From assembly GCA_013398175.1 (NCBI GenBank), contig VZRZ01004347.1:187500-251499 (forward strand): DNA of 64,000 bases, written 5' to 3'. The notes under the pieces are model-generated. The model searched no databases. It saw nothing but the letters and a program-made list of their open reading frames with translations, and was not told the origin of the DNA. Below, one piece after another: positions 39,501 through 52,896 of the stretch. How positions within the stretch are numbered: the stretch's first letter is position 1; the number at the start of each line of letters is the position of its first letter. Source of the DNA: Climacteris rufus. Its lineage: Eukaryota > Chordata > Aves > Passeriformes > Climacteridae. A program made the position numbers and the translations under genes.

Positions 39501-41940
39501 TGTTCAAAGGCAGAAAATAAATTAATGTCTAATTACAAATATTAAAAACTAAAATGTTACAAAATTCCTATTCATGTCAGATCGTGACTAATCAGTTTCT
39601 TAATAAAAAGCACAAAAATGTTTTAAATGTGGTGTAGGATTGTACTGGCTTTAAAAATTCAACTGTGATCAGGTATCCCCAAAATTGCCTTTTCTGCCTA
39701 TATAGCCACTGTCCTGTTTCATAAGTCATATCGTATGAAGTGCTGTGTATTAGTCATTTGCCAAATTCATTTCATCAACACAAAGGATTATGTACTTCCT
39801 AATAAAGCACAGTTTTCTGCAGGAGTGAGGTATAAATATAAACAAACTGACCTGGTGTTGTGGAGCTCATTGTTCTTAATGGAATGGTATCTTGTTAACA
39901 GTGTAAAGCAAACTGTGGCAGAAGTTGTTCAGATGTTGAGATTCTTCCAGCAGTGGGGTGAATCTGAGGAAAATAAAGAAGAAAAAAAACACCTTTGACT
40001 ATAATATTTTTAAGAGATTATAATTACGTCAAACACACTTAAACAGAAGGAAATTTGAAATCTCTCATCCTAAAGGTTCTTTCTATTATGTACAAATTCA
40101 AGAGCTGAATAAAAGACTAAAATTTAGAAATCCTAAAGCTTCAGAGCAGCCCAGATTCAACCAGAAATTTGCATTGCAGCCCATCTACATTCACATAAGA
40201 ATGTCAGCAATTGAAGCAGGAACTGGGTCCTTTCCTCTATGATCAGAGTAGTATATGAAATAGAGGACTTGAGGAAGAAACATCTGGATTATATCCTCAT
40301 GTCTAAGCATTGGCAAATTCACAGTTTTAGTCTTACTGCAGTCAGCATCAAAACACGAATGTGCAGAAACAGACCTGCACTCCAAAGTCTTTGGATCAGC
40401 TACTACTTCCTCAAGCTCCAGTGTTTAAACAGCTCATTAATAGAACTTGTTGAAATAATTAGCACAGTTGAAGGGATCTCCCACGACTAGCTAATGACAT
40501 CTCTGGCACCACGAAGAGAGCTGCTAGTGGTGTGGGCTGCTCGAGAGTAGGGCAGAGAAGGTTCTGCAATTTGACTGAATCCTTTCACAGTCCTGTGGCA
40601 TTCTAAGTTCAATACAGAAGCAGAGGCAAAAATGTTCCTCTAATACTCCCATCTGCTGAAAGTTTACAGCTGTAGAGAAGAGGCTTTCAGGGAACTAAAA
40701 TATATTTTCATTCAAGCATGATATAAACAGCGTAATCAGAGAGAAGGTTGTAATGCATTACGACTGTGACTATCCTATTCAGCCATTGCTCCTGAAGTAT
40801 CTAAGTAGTCAAAGATATTCTTAGTGCTGAATATTTTAGCAGCTTTTGTCACTTTTTTTAAACTACCAACTGCACATTTAGTTTCAAGCTGAGCTCAGCC
40901 AAATTCCAGATAGTAAATTACATTCTAACCAAGTATAATCACTTAAGTTTAGCATCATTATCATTCAAGAAAGAAAATCACACATTTATAAAAGTTACTT
41001 CTGCCTTTATGCCCCCTAAAGCAAGCTGGATATACACTCCTAAAATAGGCGTATTTGGACACAGCAGACAGCACCTGTAAAACCAAAAATCATGATACTT
41101 CATGAAAATCATACTTATTTTCTCTTGCTTACCTCATGCATCAAAATTCATCAAATATCAGATGAAACCATTATTAAACTGAACAGACTCTACTGTTAAC
41201 CCAATCTAAACCCTCCACTTGGGCAGATCCTTACTTTGACTGAGGCAGGTGTACAGCTCCAAGATTTATCAATAAAAGTACAACCAATACACAGTTCAGG
41301 ACTTTTAAGATTCTACTTAATTTCAGCAAGCTCATTATTATCTTGGCAGCTACGCAGATCATGAAAAAATATTTTCCAGTGAACCCAACATCCATTCACT
41401 GAGAATCCAGCCTCAGCTGGGACTATGTGGTTTCTCTCAGAATTAGAGAATGGAGATTGATGCTAAACTGTGGACTTTTACTAGAGTGAATTTTCAGTAT
41501 ACTTATAAAGCAAACATAGTATTTTTGAGCATTAGGAAAATTCTGGGCATTAGGATTTGACAATATTCTAATATTTGAAATTCACTTAAAATCACAACTA
41601 AAACTCTAACTTCATGTAGACCTCCCATCTAAGTGGATATTTGAAGCTTGTATGAGAGAACAAATGGTAAGTTCAGACTGCACTCTCAAATGGTCAAGCT
41701 TTCTCCTCACAAAAAAATCTTCGCTTTTTTTCCCCAATAAAGGTAATTGATAATAACTGGGATAGTTGTGTGCGTGAGACAGAGAGATCAGTAGATACAA
41801 CTGGTATGCTCCTGTCAGTGCAAATACTGACATTCCACATTCAAAACAGTGGTCCCACCAATCCTATATGGGGTTATGGACACCGCCTGTGCTGAAACTG
41901 TAGAAAGAACCTGCTTCAATAGTTCTTCCCCTCTCTTCTG
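36503..41940. other. Gene-free AT-rich unique sequence with one CR1 tail remnant
   Basis: No gene was recognised. Apart from the small minus-strand CR1 tail at 37792-37845, no repeat family was identified. Open frames reach at most 87 codons. The stretch 41841-41940 may be an unrecognisably diverged extension of the CR1 copy that follows it. Confidence 0.7.
37792..37845 (-). mobile_element. CR1 3'-tail remnant, minus strand
   Basis: The plus strand reads aatcacagagtcataaaata, followed by 'ttggaagggacct'. This is the reverse complement of a CR1 3' end: the terminal ATTCTRTG-type repeats preceded by 'aggtcccttccaac'. Only about 50 bp are recognisable, and the remainder has been lost or was never inserted because of 5' truncation. 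Confidence 0.75.
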
Positions 41941-43120
41941 GAGCAAGGAACACTTACCCTTGGAGAAGAATCAGTTTAGGGAAGACTTAAACAAGGTGGA
42001 CATACATAAGTTCACGTGACCTGATAAGATGGATGCTCCCATTAGTGCTGAGGGACCTGGACAGTATCACTGCAAAGCCACTCACAGAATACCTTTGAAA
42101 GGTCATGACTATCAAGGGAGGTTCAAACAGACTGTAAGAAAGCAAACATCTCTCCTGTCTTCAGGAAGGACAAGGAAAATATAGAGAACCAAAGGCCAGT
42201 CCTCCTCACCTCAATTTTTTGAAAGGTGATGGACCAAATAATCCCGGAAACAACTTCCAAGCATGTGAAAGACAGGAAGGTGGTGGGAAATAGGTGGCAT
42301 GTATTTATGAAAGAAAATCATCCTTGGCCCACATGATAGTTTCTACAATGAAATAGCTAGAACATAGATGGGGGGAGAGATGAGAATGTTGTTTATCTTG
42401 AATTTAGTAAAGCTTTCAGCACTGTTCCCCAGAATATCCTCACAAACTGTGAAACACAGGAATGTGGACAGCAAGGTGGCTGAAAACAGGCTGTGCTGCC
42501 AAGCTCCAAGGGATCAGCAGGCCAAAGTCCAGCTAGAGGCCCGTCGCTTTAACAGAGCCCCCAGGGGGCAATACTGATGCCAGTACTGCTTTTCATTGAG
42601 GACCTGGCTCATGGTACAGAGCATAACCTCAGCAATTCTACAGACAAGTCAAAATTGGAAGGAGTGGTCGACAGAGCAGATAGTTCTGCTCTCATTCAGA
42701 GGGACTTTAATGGGCTAGAGAAACTGGATCTACTTAATTTATGTGCCAAGGTTGGGGTGGGGGGTAGGTGGCAGGGAGAAAAGTGAGAAACACGAAAGAC
42801 CCCATGGTCAGAGGGAAAGGAGGTGCTCTGTTACAGAGTAGCTGGGAAATAACCAGTAAAGAAGACAGAAGACTGTTCTCAGTGATCCCTAGAGACAGAA
42901 AAAGAGGCAATGTGCACAAACTGAAATATGGGCAATTCCATTTCAACATTACAAGGTACTTTTCCCCTGTTATTGAGGCCAGACATCTAAGGAACAGGCT
43001 GCCCAGTTTGTTGAGTTTCCATCTTTGGAGATTGTACACAGTCTTGGGCAATTTGCTGTAGCTGACCCAGCCTGGAGGATGGACCAGGTATCTCCACAGG
43101 TCTGGAGCTATTCTGTGATT
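41941..43120 (+). mobile_element. Diverged CR1 LINE copy including the reverse-transcriptase region
   Basis: This is the longest CR1 piece in the window, about 1.2 kb on the plus strand. It holds decayed reverse-transcriptase sequence and then, after an internal deletion or divergence around 42725-42860, the ORF2 C-terminus and 3' end. One frame reads NVVYLEFSKAFSTV at 42385-42426, corresponding to RT motif A. The catalytic Asp is Glu (codon 42400-42402). The FADD box is replaced by S-T-D-K (42637-42648), so only one acidic residue remains. Later, 'aggaacaggctgcccag' and 'agctattctgtgatt' mark the C-terminal block and tail. Several stops and frame changes make it dead. It is the most diverged CR1 copy here and likely the oldest. 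Open frames at 42368, 42577 and 42768 are its remnants. Confidence 0.9.
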
Positions 43121-45067
43121 ACACGATGTGGAGCCTTAGGATTTGTCCTTTTCAAGATCATCATAGACAGCATCATTGAATATTCACTGCAGTTAAACCT
43201 AGTGAGAATAATTCCAGTATAAGATAGTGTTCTGCTGGGATTCCCATAAAAAAAGATTTCTGTTAAGGAATTTTGTAAATTCAACTGCGCTTGTAAGTCT
43301 TATATTTAATGAAGTGGCAGTTGGCATCCTTCCTGATACTCTATTTCCATATATTTCATGTAAATGCAAAGCTTTCACTAAGCTAAATGTTGTTGTTCAG
43401 GTTCAGTTTTAACAACTCCTTGTAAATATGATACAAGGCTCACGTTGTCAAAGCTCACATTTAGAACCATGAAAAATTCCACATCATCATATACAGAATT
43501 ATATTTGCAACACAGACACAGTCATTCAAACACACGTCTACTGATAAGCTGACATGCTTCATTTCTTTCCTTTCCCTGAAGGAATGTCATAGTGCAAATC
43601 AGACACTATGAACTGCAGTGCCACAGATTTTTTAATGTTAGCACTGAACAAAAGTTAAAAAAAACATAGCACTGGCCATTGTACATTAAAATTTCATGGG
43701 GGTGCTTTACCCATTGGGAGATGGCATTTGTGCTCCACCTCCACCCACTAAAAACAGCACACAATTCCTGATCAGTCAAATCCTGAAGATATGAGGGTAC
43801 AGCAAGTGGCTCCAGGAATTAGGATAGACTAAGTGCACTTCCTAAAGCACTATATTTTAACTTCAACATTTCAACATTAGCATTCTAAGGTTGAGGGGTT
43901 TTTACTACATTTTAACTGAATGATAATTCATTCTTTACTCATTATCATCTTGGCATATTAGGCTACAGCACAATGTACAGCAAATTAACTTCTACCCTCC
44001 CATGTATCACTGGAGGTGATCCTACACATTAGTGACTTGCATTTGTTCATGCAGGAACAATAAAGGTTCCCATTTTTCTTCAAAGGAAATTCAACAGTTC
44101 ATATACTTCAAGGACCGATGCACCTTTGAAATTGCTAGAGAAGAACAGTGCAAGATGGAATGTAGGTTTCCACACCCACCAGCCACCACAAACCTTATGT
44201 TTCTCATGACTACATAGCAGGTACAGTATTTTCTAACACAAACAAGCATTTCAAGTTAATGCTATCCCTTTAAACCGTCATCTCTCGCTGTGTTGTCCCA
44301 AAACTATATTCACTGACTATACTTTTTCTATCTTGTGCCTATACTTCAAAATTCTTCTGGGAATTGAGTTTCTGAAATAGGATGCAATGAATACAAATTA
44401 ACAGAATTCAGATCAAAAATATATTTCTACTTCTATTTTCCCTGTGTCCAAGATGAATTTTTCATGAGAACTTCTGAAATGAATCCATAGTTTTCAAAAC
44501 TACATCCCGGAGGTATCTTCCAGATCTTTCTCTTCTGGGAGAATTTTTTACCCAACTTCAAAATATGTCTATTTGTAAAGGGGGTTAGAAAATCACTATG
44601 AAAGATTTTGTGGATAAAAATAAAGAATTATAAACTTCATTACATTCTGAACATGACAGGTCACCCCTAATAACACATCTAGTTTTTTCTCTGCTGCATA
44701 TATGGTTTTAAAATAGCATTCAGTTACTTATCACCAAAATTGTTGTTTGGAATTGAGATCAAAATGCTGGAGCCCATTAGCCTCCAATGTCACAAGAAAG
44801 GAGAAGTATTCACTCCTCACATCTAACAGCTTGTGTGTTAAAAAAAAACAAACACCTAAAACAGCTGTCAGAATTGGTTAAAAGTTCTATTGTCCAATGA
44901 ACAGTTCAGCAAAAAGCTCAATTAAAAGAAATCTGAAAGGTTAATAAAACCCAAAAACAAACGCAAAAAACCAATAGTTTTTTCTCTAAAGAACATGAAA
45001 AATATGATGGTTAGAAAAGAATACATCTTTCTAAATGAAAGATAGTTTTCTAAAGAAAAATTTGGAA

Positions 45068-45090
45068 TAGGTATGCCTATAGGTATGCCT
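45068..45090. repeat. 12-nt tandem duplication
   Basis: The unit taggtatgccta is present 1.9 times. It is a small recent-looking duplication without mismatches. Confidence 0.8.
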
Positions 45091-46278
45091 TTCTAATGAA
45101 AATCAGACAAAAAAGAGATCAAGCTATGGATCTTAGAAAAAATAATAATAAATGCATAACAACATAAAGACATGAAGACAAATAACTGCAAACTTTTACT
45201 GAAGTGATCTGCACCCATATAAGATAAACCCAGAGTGCCAAATTGAATCCTTCTAACCTTGTATCAAACTTCTGAACTTGATTAGGAAGTAAGCTGGCAT
45301 ACGGAAAAGGTGGTAAGATGTTAAGGAATGGTGTGAATTCCAACACAAAGGACTTAAAGACATCAGAAAGCAAATAGCTATTATAATTGGTTTACAAATG
45401 TAAAGTAAGAAAAAGCTTAACCAAAACCAGGCCATTATGCAGCATATGCTATTATGCACTGACCTTTATATGCAAATACAGTACAGATTTACTTCCAGTA
45501 AAAAGACCAAAGTCTATTCCAATAGATACTGGGATATGTAACTGCTTTCAGTGGTAATTTAGTGGTTCCACAGCAAAGCCTTTAGAATCCAGATCTCAGT
45601 GCAGGATTAAGTATTTTACGGCAAGGTGTTCAGGTCTCTTAATTTGGTATCTACTTAAAGACTTTTCGAAGTTTGTAATAATTTTGCAGTACATACCTTA
45701 GGAGGTTTAGTATTAAAGAACCACTCTAGCAGCAAGTGCTGGATTGTCATATGTTTATATTTTCCCCAACAAAGTAATTTTAGATGCAGTGCCTAACAGA
45801 AGAATACATCTTACAGAATCTGAAGAGACTCCTCAGATATACTTCTAATGTGCAACTATTTATTTTGAACAATAAGTTAAATCACTGTGTTTTACTAATT
45901 ACTCATATGCAATAATAAGCAGTGTTAGACCTCACATATGCTGTGAGCACAGGGCTCACACTGTTGTGAAAGGCTCAGACTTCTGTCCAGTAAGAAAAAT
46001 CCTCCTTCCTGAAACTCTCTTAAGCAGCAATAAAGCCATACAGCTATTTCAGCAATCTCTTTCACACTCACTGTCTACTACAGAGAGGAAACAAACAAGT
46101 TTTCTAAAAAGCAAGATGAGATGATGTCTTCCACCATAAAAAGATCCAAGGCCTCAATCAACAGGATTAAATAATGTTGTTAAGGTGCTGGCTGGACTTG
46201 TGCTATGCCAATTACAACAAATTGCACAAGCTTCTGCTCTGTTTCCTGGTGAAACCAGTTAGAAATACGATATAGCTA

Positions 46279-46300
46279 ATAAAACAAAACAAAACAAAAA
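46279..46300 (+). repeat. (AAAAC)n pentanucleotide repeat
   Basis: About four consecutive AAAAC units, a simple sequence repeat. Confidence 0.9.
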
Positions 46301-49300
46301 CATTTTTCAGCCTCATCAGGATTTGGAACTTGTTCACCATGCAGCTGCAGAAATACTTCTGCTGCAGCTTAAGTTGTCCCATCTCCCTCCTTCATGCCAG
46401 CCCCTTGGCTGGGCCAAAAAGAGCTGTGCCCTCACAAAGTACAGCTGATGTACAATATTTGTCCTGTATCAAGTAGAACCAGCCAGTAGCAGGGACCACA
46501 CCAGATGAGGGACTGGCCTGTCCTATGGTGCTTTCATAGCAGAAATAGAAAATATGAGACAGGCTCATTTATGTCTGCATTTTGATTTTTCTTTTAATTA
46601 TGCCAGATTTTAACTAGTACTGCTTAAAATCATTTTGGAAACAAAAAGAACATCTCCTAGGGAAAAACGAATCCTAAAATTCAGAGTTCCATGAAGCACA
46701 AATTTTTACTTCTATCATTTCTGCCACTTCAAGTAATTTAAAACATAATTGAGACTGTATCACTAGTCAACACACACAGGCACTTGTAGGGGATAAGAGT
46801 TCCATCCTGTATTTCCAGAGTTCTGCCAACAGGCTCTGCTGAAACCAGGGAAACATAATGCACTTCTCAGATTCTCCACAAATCTGATGAAAAGAGGAAA
46901 GCAGGTATCAGAAGTTAATGCTTCTCTATGCCCTAAGGGTAGTTCACAAGGGAAGACACTACTAAACTGAGTATCACCACAGCCTTCAAAAAGGCTACAG
47001 TGAAGTTATAGCTAAATACCCTTGAAAAATCCAAATTTACATTCAATTGTATGTTTACATATAGATATTATCATGGATAATCATATTCAAGAGAACCTGA
47101 TCTGCAAACAGTTCATATTTTTAGAACACAATATGTCTCTGTAAGCTTTGCTTTGACACTTGGTTTGGATGAATGCAGACAAACCTCAAGGTGAAACATC
47201 GTAATATTCTGCTGCTCTCCAGCTCTTCCACAGAGGCTACAAAAGTATCTTTGGTTTCTTCTGAACCACTTTTGCTACTTCCATTAAATTAGGACCTAGA
47301 TGTCCCATCCAGGATTCAAACCATTTAATAAGACATTCAATACTCTGCTATTTAATTGACCTTTAGAAGTTATCAAAACTGTTTTGAAATGACAAATATG
47401 GAACACCATGCCTCAATGGTCTTGAATTAGTACATTTATGTGGATTTTAAAACACAGGTCTCAAACATGACCTTCTTGTTTATACCATTTTCTCCTATGA
47501 AGAAATAGTATCCAGTCTTGGATTAATTCCTTCAGTCATACTCAGGCATACTCAAAAAGCTGTATAAGCGTTACCTCGTTTGCAGGTAAGTAATTGTACT
47601 CTTCTATATACACATATATTTCTCATTTTGGGAAAGTCTAAGCCATTTATGATGAGGCATCATTTTAGGAAAAAAAACATTTTAAAATGGTTTCTGAATT
47701 TTATTACCTAGTCTTAAAATATTAGTCCAAGAAACTATATTTGAAGAAAATATAAAGCAGAGAACTTCAGATCTGCAGGCATATTTGGATTGTTTGTAAT
47801 ACTGACTTATACAAGACACAAAATTTTCCAGAAAATCAAATATTACACAGGAGCAAGACATGGAAAATACAAATTCATGACACTTCATTTTAGGTCAGGA
47901 GTCCCCAGAATACAAAGAAAGAGAAGCACCTACAAATAGGTGAAACACAAGCCAAGAATCATGGCAATCACCTACAGAAAGCAGTCAGCTACTTCCATCA
48001 TGTAACACACAGAGACCCCAGGTGAAAACAACATTGTCTTGTGTTTATGTAGCACTTGAAGTAATTCCTCCTGCAAGGACCTTGGAACTTGCAAACAGAA
48101 CACAGGGGGAAAACAGGGCTTAGTGCAGGCACCAAGCACAATGATGAGAGGAGATTGACATCTTTAAGATTTTTACAAAGTGATAGTCAGATGAATGAGA
48201 GAATTGACATAGGAGAGGTTCTATAGGTATATGGAAGATGTTGGCAAGCTTAGCAGGAAGTAAAAGCAACCTCTACATGGAAATTTTACATAGGTGTGAT
48301 TCATTACATGACATGATTGATGTACAATGTTATTTCATGCATTAAAAGTAACTGAGATAAGTCAAAATCTTCCATTTAAATCTATGATGGAAAAGTAGAT
48401 TTTTCTGCTTAGCAGCAACAGGATTTTAGTGTTTACTACCATCAAGAAACCTTCAGCTTTTGTTGTTTAACAGTCAACTAGTTTTCTGTTCACTACCAAC
48501 AAGTTTTCCTGTGGAAAGCCAAAGAACATATAAGCTGAGTTATTTTATAAAAATTTAGACAAGAAAACCAAGAAAAATTTAATTTTGCTGTCATTTAATT
48601 TTCTCAAAGATTGGACAAGTTTCTTTACACTAGCTTCTAGACACATTAGACTTCAATTTTGGCTTTTCAATGTCTAAAGAACTATTACCACAAAGTCTTT
48701 AATTGTTGAAACAGTTACTTGCAATGTTTGATAAATAAAAAATTTTGTAGAGTTTGTCTTACAAGAAAATAAACCTTTCACTGCAGCTGATGCTTTGAAG
48801 AACATTTACATTAAATGTCCTTTGACAATAGATTACTGTAGAGCTGTACTTGTTTTCACAAGACAAGTTATAATTCTAAACTGACATTTTTTAAGAGTAT
48901 GATTCAGCAGAGACTAAATGATACATGGAAGTTTGATTAATACTTTGGCATTTTCAGCAGTGGAATACAAACCAAGAAAACAGACTTTCTGTATCAGGCA
49001 ATCAAACTGGATCACAAAAGTCTGAAAATTATTTTCATGCTCAATTAGTTTTCTGTGATTTCACCAATGTCACTGGGAAAATAATAAACATTATCTCTGA
49101 TAATTTATAAATCAGTATTCTAATGCATCTTTCCTACAGGAAATTGCCAGCCACAATGCAAGAGACTTATTAATGCATCTGGGTGGTAAATTCAACTCAT
49201 AAAGCAGAACTTGTGAGAAAATTTTGACCTCTGCTGCAAGTATATATATTCATTTAGCAACAGCACTATGACAAAATAATGGGGAAAGCTAATGACATTC

Positions 49301-49855
49301 ATTAAGTCCATTGAAAGTAAGTCTTGTGCAGAAGGATGGGAAAAAACCTAACACAATCCACACTCAGACCAAGCTCTTGCCCACTCTTACTCCATGTCTG
49401 AGCATATATGAACACACATATACTTGCAACTAATTTTAATGCAAATTCTTTTGTACATACACTTAATTACAAGGAAGCTTAAACCTTTGCAAATCTCAGA
49501 CATAAGTATCAGCTATCAGTTCCAAAGAAAATTTTTATGTAACAACACGCTACAGATAAATCTCCCAACTTAATAAAATTAATTCTGTATCCATACGCTT
49601 TTGCATCTGCATATATACATACAAAAAATAATGGACTTCTTACCAAGTGACTCAGTTTCCCATCTTGATAAGTATACAACTGTGGCAAGTACTCTAATCA
49701 GAAACATTTCTCATGCATACTCAATTAAGTTTCAACTCTGTGGGCTTACTCTTTCAACACTTTAATTCAGTTTTGAATTGCAGATATCAAGACCTCGAGA
49801 AAAATCCCAGAATTTTAGAAAAATCTAAACCCACTAAGTTTCATTATGACTTGGG

Positions 49856-49920
49856 GAAAAAAGGGGGAAAAAAACTAAGAAAACACACAAACACACAACA
49901 GAATAAAAACCCCCAAACCA
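49856..49920 (+). repeat. A-rich A/C/G low-complexity tract
   Basis: A T-poor tract of A with G-runs, then CACAA units and a CCCCC run. It resembles the tracts at 19329-19505 and 51597-51652. Confidence 0.75.
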
Positions 49921-50237
49921 TTCCTATGCACATACAAAAAAAGTCCCACTTGGTTCAGGTGAAAACAAAAGCACAACAAGCAAAACCAGGGCTAAAGATG
50001 ACTCAACACTTGTTTTCTAATTAAACAAGCAACCCTGACTGGATGAAAACAGTTGGAATTAGAACTCACAGGTTTTGACAGACACTTGCAATGCAGAACA
50101 CTGCACCTGCCATCACAAATACATGAAACATATAAAGAAGTTGTTTAAATACATTAAAAGCTTATTTTTCTTCATATTCTTTCAGAATCAGCAATCTGAA
50201 TATTCATGGATGAGGCTGCATTTGTGAACAGCCAAGA

Positions 50238-50909
50238 AGGAGTCCTGGTCGATAGCAAGTTGAGTATGAGTCAGTGGTGTGCGCTAGAAGCCCAACAGGC
50301 CAACCGTGTCCTGGGGTGCATCAGGCACAGCATCAACAGCTGACTGGGGGATGTGACTGTCCTGCTCTTCCCTGCATGGTGTGGACACACCCTGAGCACT
50401 GTGTGCTGTTTTAAGTACGTCAACATTAGGACATTAAGGTATTACAATGTGTCTGGAGGAGGGGACCAGGATGGCGAAAGGCCTTGATGCCAAGACCTTG
50501 TAAATCTTGCCCTGTAAGAGCAGCTGAGGTCACTCAGTTTGTCCAACATGGTGAAGAGAAGGCTGAGGGGTGACCTGCACACGGTCTACAGGTTCAAGGG
50601 GAGCAGTGTGGGGGGAGATGCTGACCTGTCTCGCAGCCAATAGATAAAGCACAAGGAAATGGAATGAAGATGCGTGAGAGGAAGTTCAGCTTGGATGTTA
50701 GGAAACAGTTCTTCACTGAGAGGGTGGTTGGTCAATAGAACAGGCTCCCCAAGGAAGGGATCATGGCACCAAGCCTGCCAGAAGTGAAGGAATATGTGGA
50801 TGATGATCCTAGTCATATGGGTGAGTTTCACGCAGTCCAAGAGGTGCAGAGAGTTGGACTTGGTGATCTTTATAGGCCCCTTCTAACTTGAGATACTCTA
50901 TGATTTTAT
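50238..50909 (+). mobile_element. CR1 LINE fragment, ~670 bp, 3' end present
   Basis: This plus-strand CR1 copy opens with the 'gtcctggtcgatagcaagtt' block. It passes through 'cattaaggtattacaatgtg' and 'gtgaagagaaggctgagggg', then 'ggaaacagttcttcactgag' and 'agaacaggctccccaaggaa'. It ends with 'ggccccttctaacttgagat' and a decayed 8-nt tail repeat 'ctctatgattttat'. The distinctive tail (aactTGAGATactctatg) and internal block mark a CR1 subfamily different from those at 35.8 and 57.0 kb. Frames are broken, and an antisense frame at 50586-50840 is a shadow. Confidence 0.93.
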
Positions 50910-52577
50910 ATTAAAATCAGTTTGTTAAGAATATGAACTTAGAGCACTCAGATGTGAAGAAAGATTTTGGGTTTTGTGGGGGGTTGGAAGTATTTTGTTA
51001 TTCTGTAGGAATGAACAGGTTTGCAGATGTCAACCAGTCAAAGAGAATCACAGAATTCATTTTATGCTTCAATGAGACTATTCCTCTTGCTGCTCCCTCT
51101 ACAATATGTAAAAGAATAGCAAAAGCTATTTTCTTACACATAAAAATGAGTATTCATCCCTCTCTTAGCAGGGAGGTAACATAGCACCTAGTTTGTGATT
51201 TATCCAAATCTATCATATGATAATCACAAACAGTAGCTAATGCAATGATTTTAATTACTGCTGTATAATTTTAAGAAGCCAATAGAATTTGAAACTGAAA
51301 GGTAAATATGTCATCTTTAAAAAAGTATTTTCAGGTTGCAGAAGCAATTCTAAATTCAACCATCACTTGTCAAACTAGTATAAACAAAATTAATGTCAAA
51401 TAAAACAGGACATTCTGAAGCCTTTGGGACTCAAAGGAAAGTGCACAGGTGGTTTAGTAAAGGCACAGAGGCAGGAAGGGACAAAAAAAATGGGGGAGGT
51501 GGAACAGAACTGGGCTTCCAGCACATGTCTGGTGTAAGCAATGAAGAGAAACTTGTCTATGTAACTTTGAGGAAGATGGGTCTTCCAGCAGTAAAGAGAA
51601 AAAAAACCAAAACCCCAACCAAACAAAGAAAAAAACCCCCACCAAAACAGGAGATACAGAATGTCATTCCGAACATGAAACAGAATATTGGTACATTCTG
51701 AATGAATTGGAATTAAGATAAAAGCAGAGATACAGTCTTTGTGAGTATACCAGAAAGTAAAAGGGGTTTAGGAATTTACAAGATATTCAGTATAGAATTA
51801 AACAGTCCACTTTTAGGAAAACTCAAGCTTTAAACTGTGAAAAATATAATTTTCACCTTTTTTTCTGCATTAAAATCACATACGTATCTAAAAGAACTGT
51901 CACCTGCCATTCAAGCATAAGTCACTTTAGTAACCATATTTCTATAGGAAAAGAGAAGTTAATGAAAGTAGCCCTAGATTTTTTTTCCCCACAAAAGAAC
52001 CATAAGAGAATATAATTAAAATTATATTGTTATAATGGATTTTTCTGCCAAATTCTTATAGCAAGTAAGTCCAGATACACAAACAGGAAAAGATTTTATG
52101 TTACTTTTGCTGGCAAAGTCCCAACAACCTGTCTACAGTCCATGACTGCTCATACAGCTGCAGACTTTCTGCTGCACACTCCTCACTGGAGATACCTAAC
52201 AACACCTACTATACTGAAAATCAAACTAGAAACATATTCCAACAGAAGCTGCATCATTATGTTCAAGGATATTATGCATGCCATACCACAGACTGGTAAA
52301 TAAACATCACACTGAAATATTTTCCAGTATAACCTTTAACCAGGGTTGGTTTTTGTTTTTGGTTTGGCTTTTTTTTTACGTAGCATAAACACACTACTAT
52401 TTTTTTTAATTTTATTTGTTTTCATTAATATCATGGTAATCAAATTTCTCTTCACTTTAGGACACACGGACATCTTCATGGTTAGATCTGTCTAAACAGA
52501 GCTACACAAAGTAAAACCTAACACATAATTTAAAAGGAAAGAAAAGAGAAGAAAAATGCATCCCACCTAGCAGAAAA
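50910..52577. other. Gene-free AT-rich sequence with an A/C-rich tract
   Basis: No gene was recognised. The stretch contains the A/C-rich tract at 51597-51652 and a T/G-rich tract at about 52343-52380. A purine-rich patch at 51421-51500 gives overlapping frames on both strands with no known similarity. Confidence 0.7.
51597..51652 (+). repeat. T-free A/C-rich low-complexity tract
   Basis: A run of A with C-runs and a few G but essentially no T. The lysine/proline-rich plus-strand frame through it (51393-51701) owes its length to the absence of T. Confidence 0.85.
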
Positions 52578-52896
52578 TGCCTAACCTAATTCTTGCCCTG
52601 AGTCTTGCAGTTCTTGATGTTTTCATTCTTCTGTAACTGTTTCTCACACATTCTCTGGAAACATAACCATGTTTTTGTAACGGTATTCTATTATTTACAT
52701 TCCTTTCTCCTGGGCGGAGAGATTTGATGGATATTTCCTTTGACCAGTGTGATTGAGGGGCGGCAAGTTCTCCCTCCAATCCACTGTGGTTTCTAAGAGA
52801 CATATAAAATAAAGTTTGGGGCAGTTCGGCCCCAGTTTTTGGCTCTCTCTTCAACAGGTGTCTGCATCTTTCTTTCGTGTCGGCTTGCGACACCCA
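52578..52896 (+). mobile_element. Candidate solitary LTR (endogenous-retrovirus type)
   Basis: This compact 319-bp block has LTR architecture. It starts TG (52578) and ends CA (52896). It carries a TATA-like box (52803-52809) overlapping an AATAAA polyadenylation signal (52808-52813), then a 5-bp GC hairpin (52818-52833) and a pyrimidine-rich U5-like segment. Seven CpGs fall within about 52678-52890, against very few in neighbouring DNA, which is unusual here and suggests a fairly young or constrained insertion. No gag, pol or env frame is attached. The 108-codon minus-strand frame at 52567-52893 is a shadow. No clear target-site duplication was found at these exact ends, so the boundaries and LTR class need alignment to confirm. 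The orientation is inferred from the TATA/AATAAA order. Confidence 0.55.

Larger units (their letters stand above)
43121..50237. other. Gene-free AT-rich unique sequence
   Basis: No gene or family-level repeat was recognised over about 7 kb. The stretch holds an (AAAAC)n tract at 46279-46300, a 12-nt tandem at 45068-45090 and an A/C-rich tract at 49856-49920. A GC-richer patch at 46370-46530 lacks any notable frame. Open frames are at most 103 codons, and the longest (49713-50024) runs through the A/C-rich tract. Confidence 0.7.

Noticed and set aside
42754..42776. Possible second G-quadruplex
   Set aside because: Only three runs of three or more Gs, with a 9-nt last loop. It does not meet the usual rule and lies in decayed CR1 sequence.
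52567..52893. 108-codon minus-strand frame, arginine and serine rich
   Set aside because: It coincides almost exactly with the LTR-like block and runs antisense to its TATA/AATAAA signals, so it is a shadow of that repeat.
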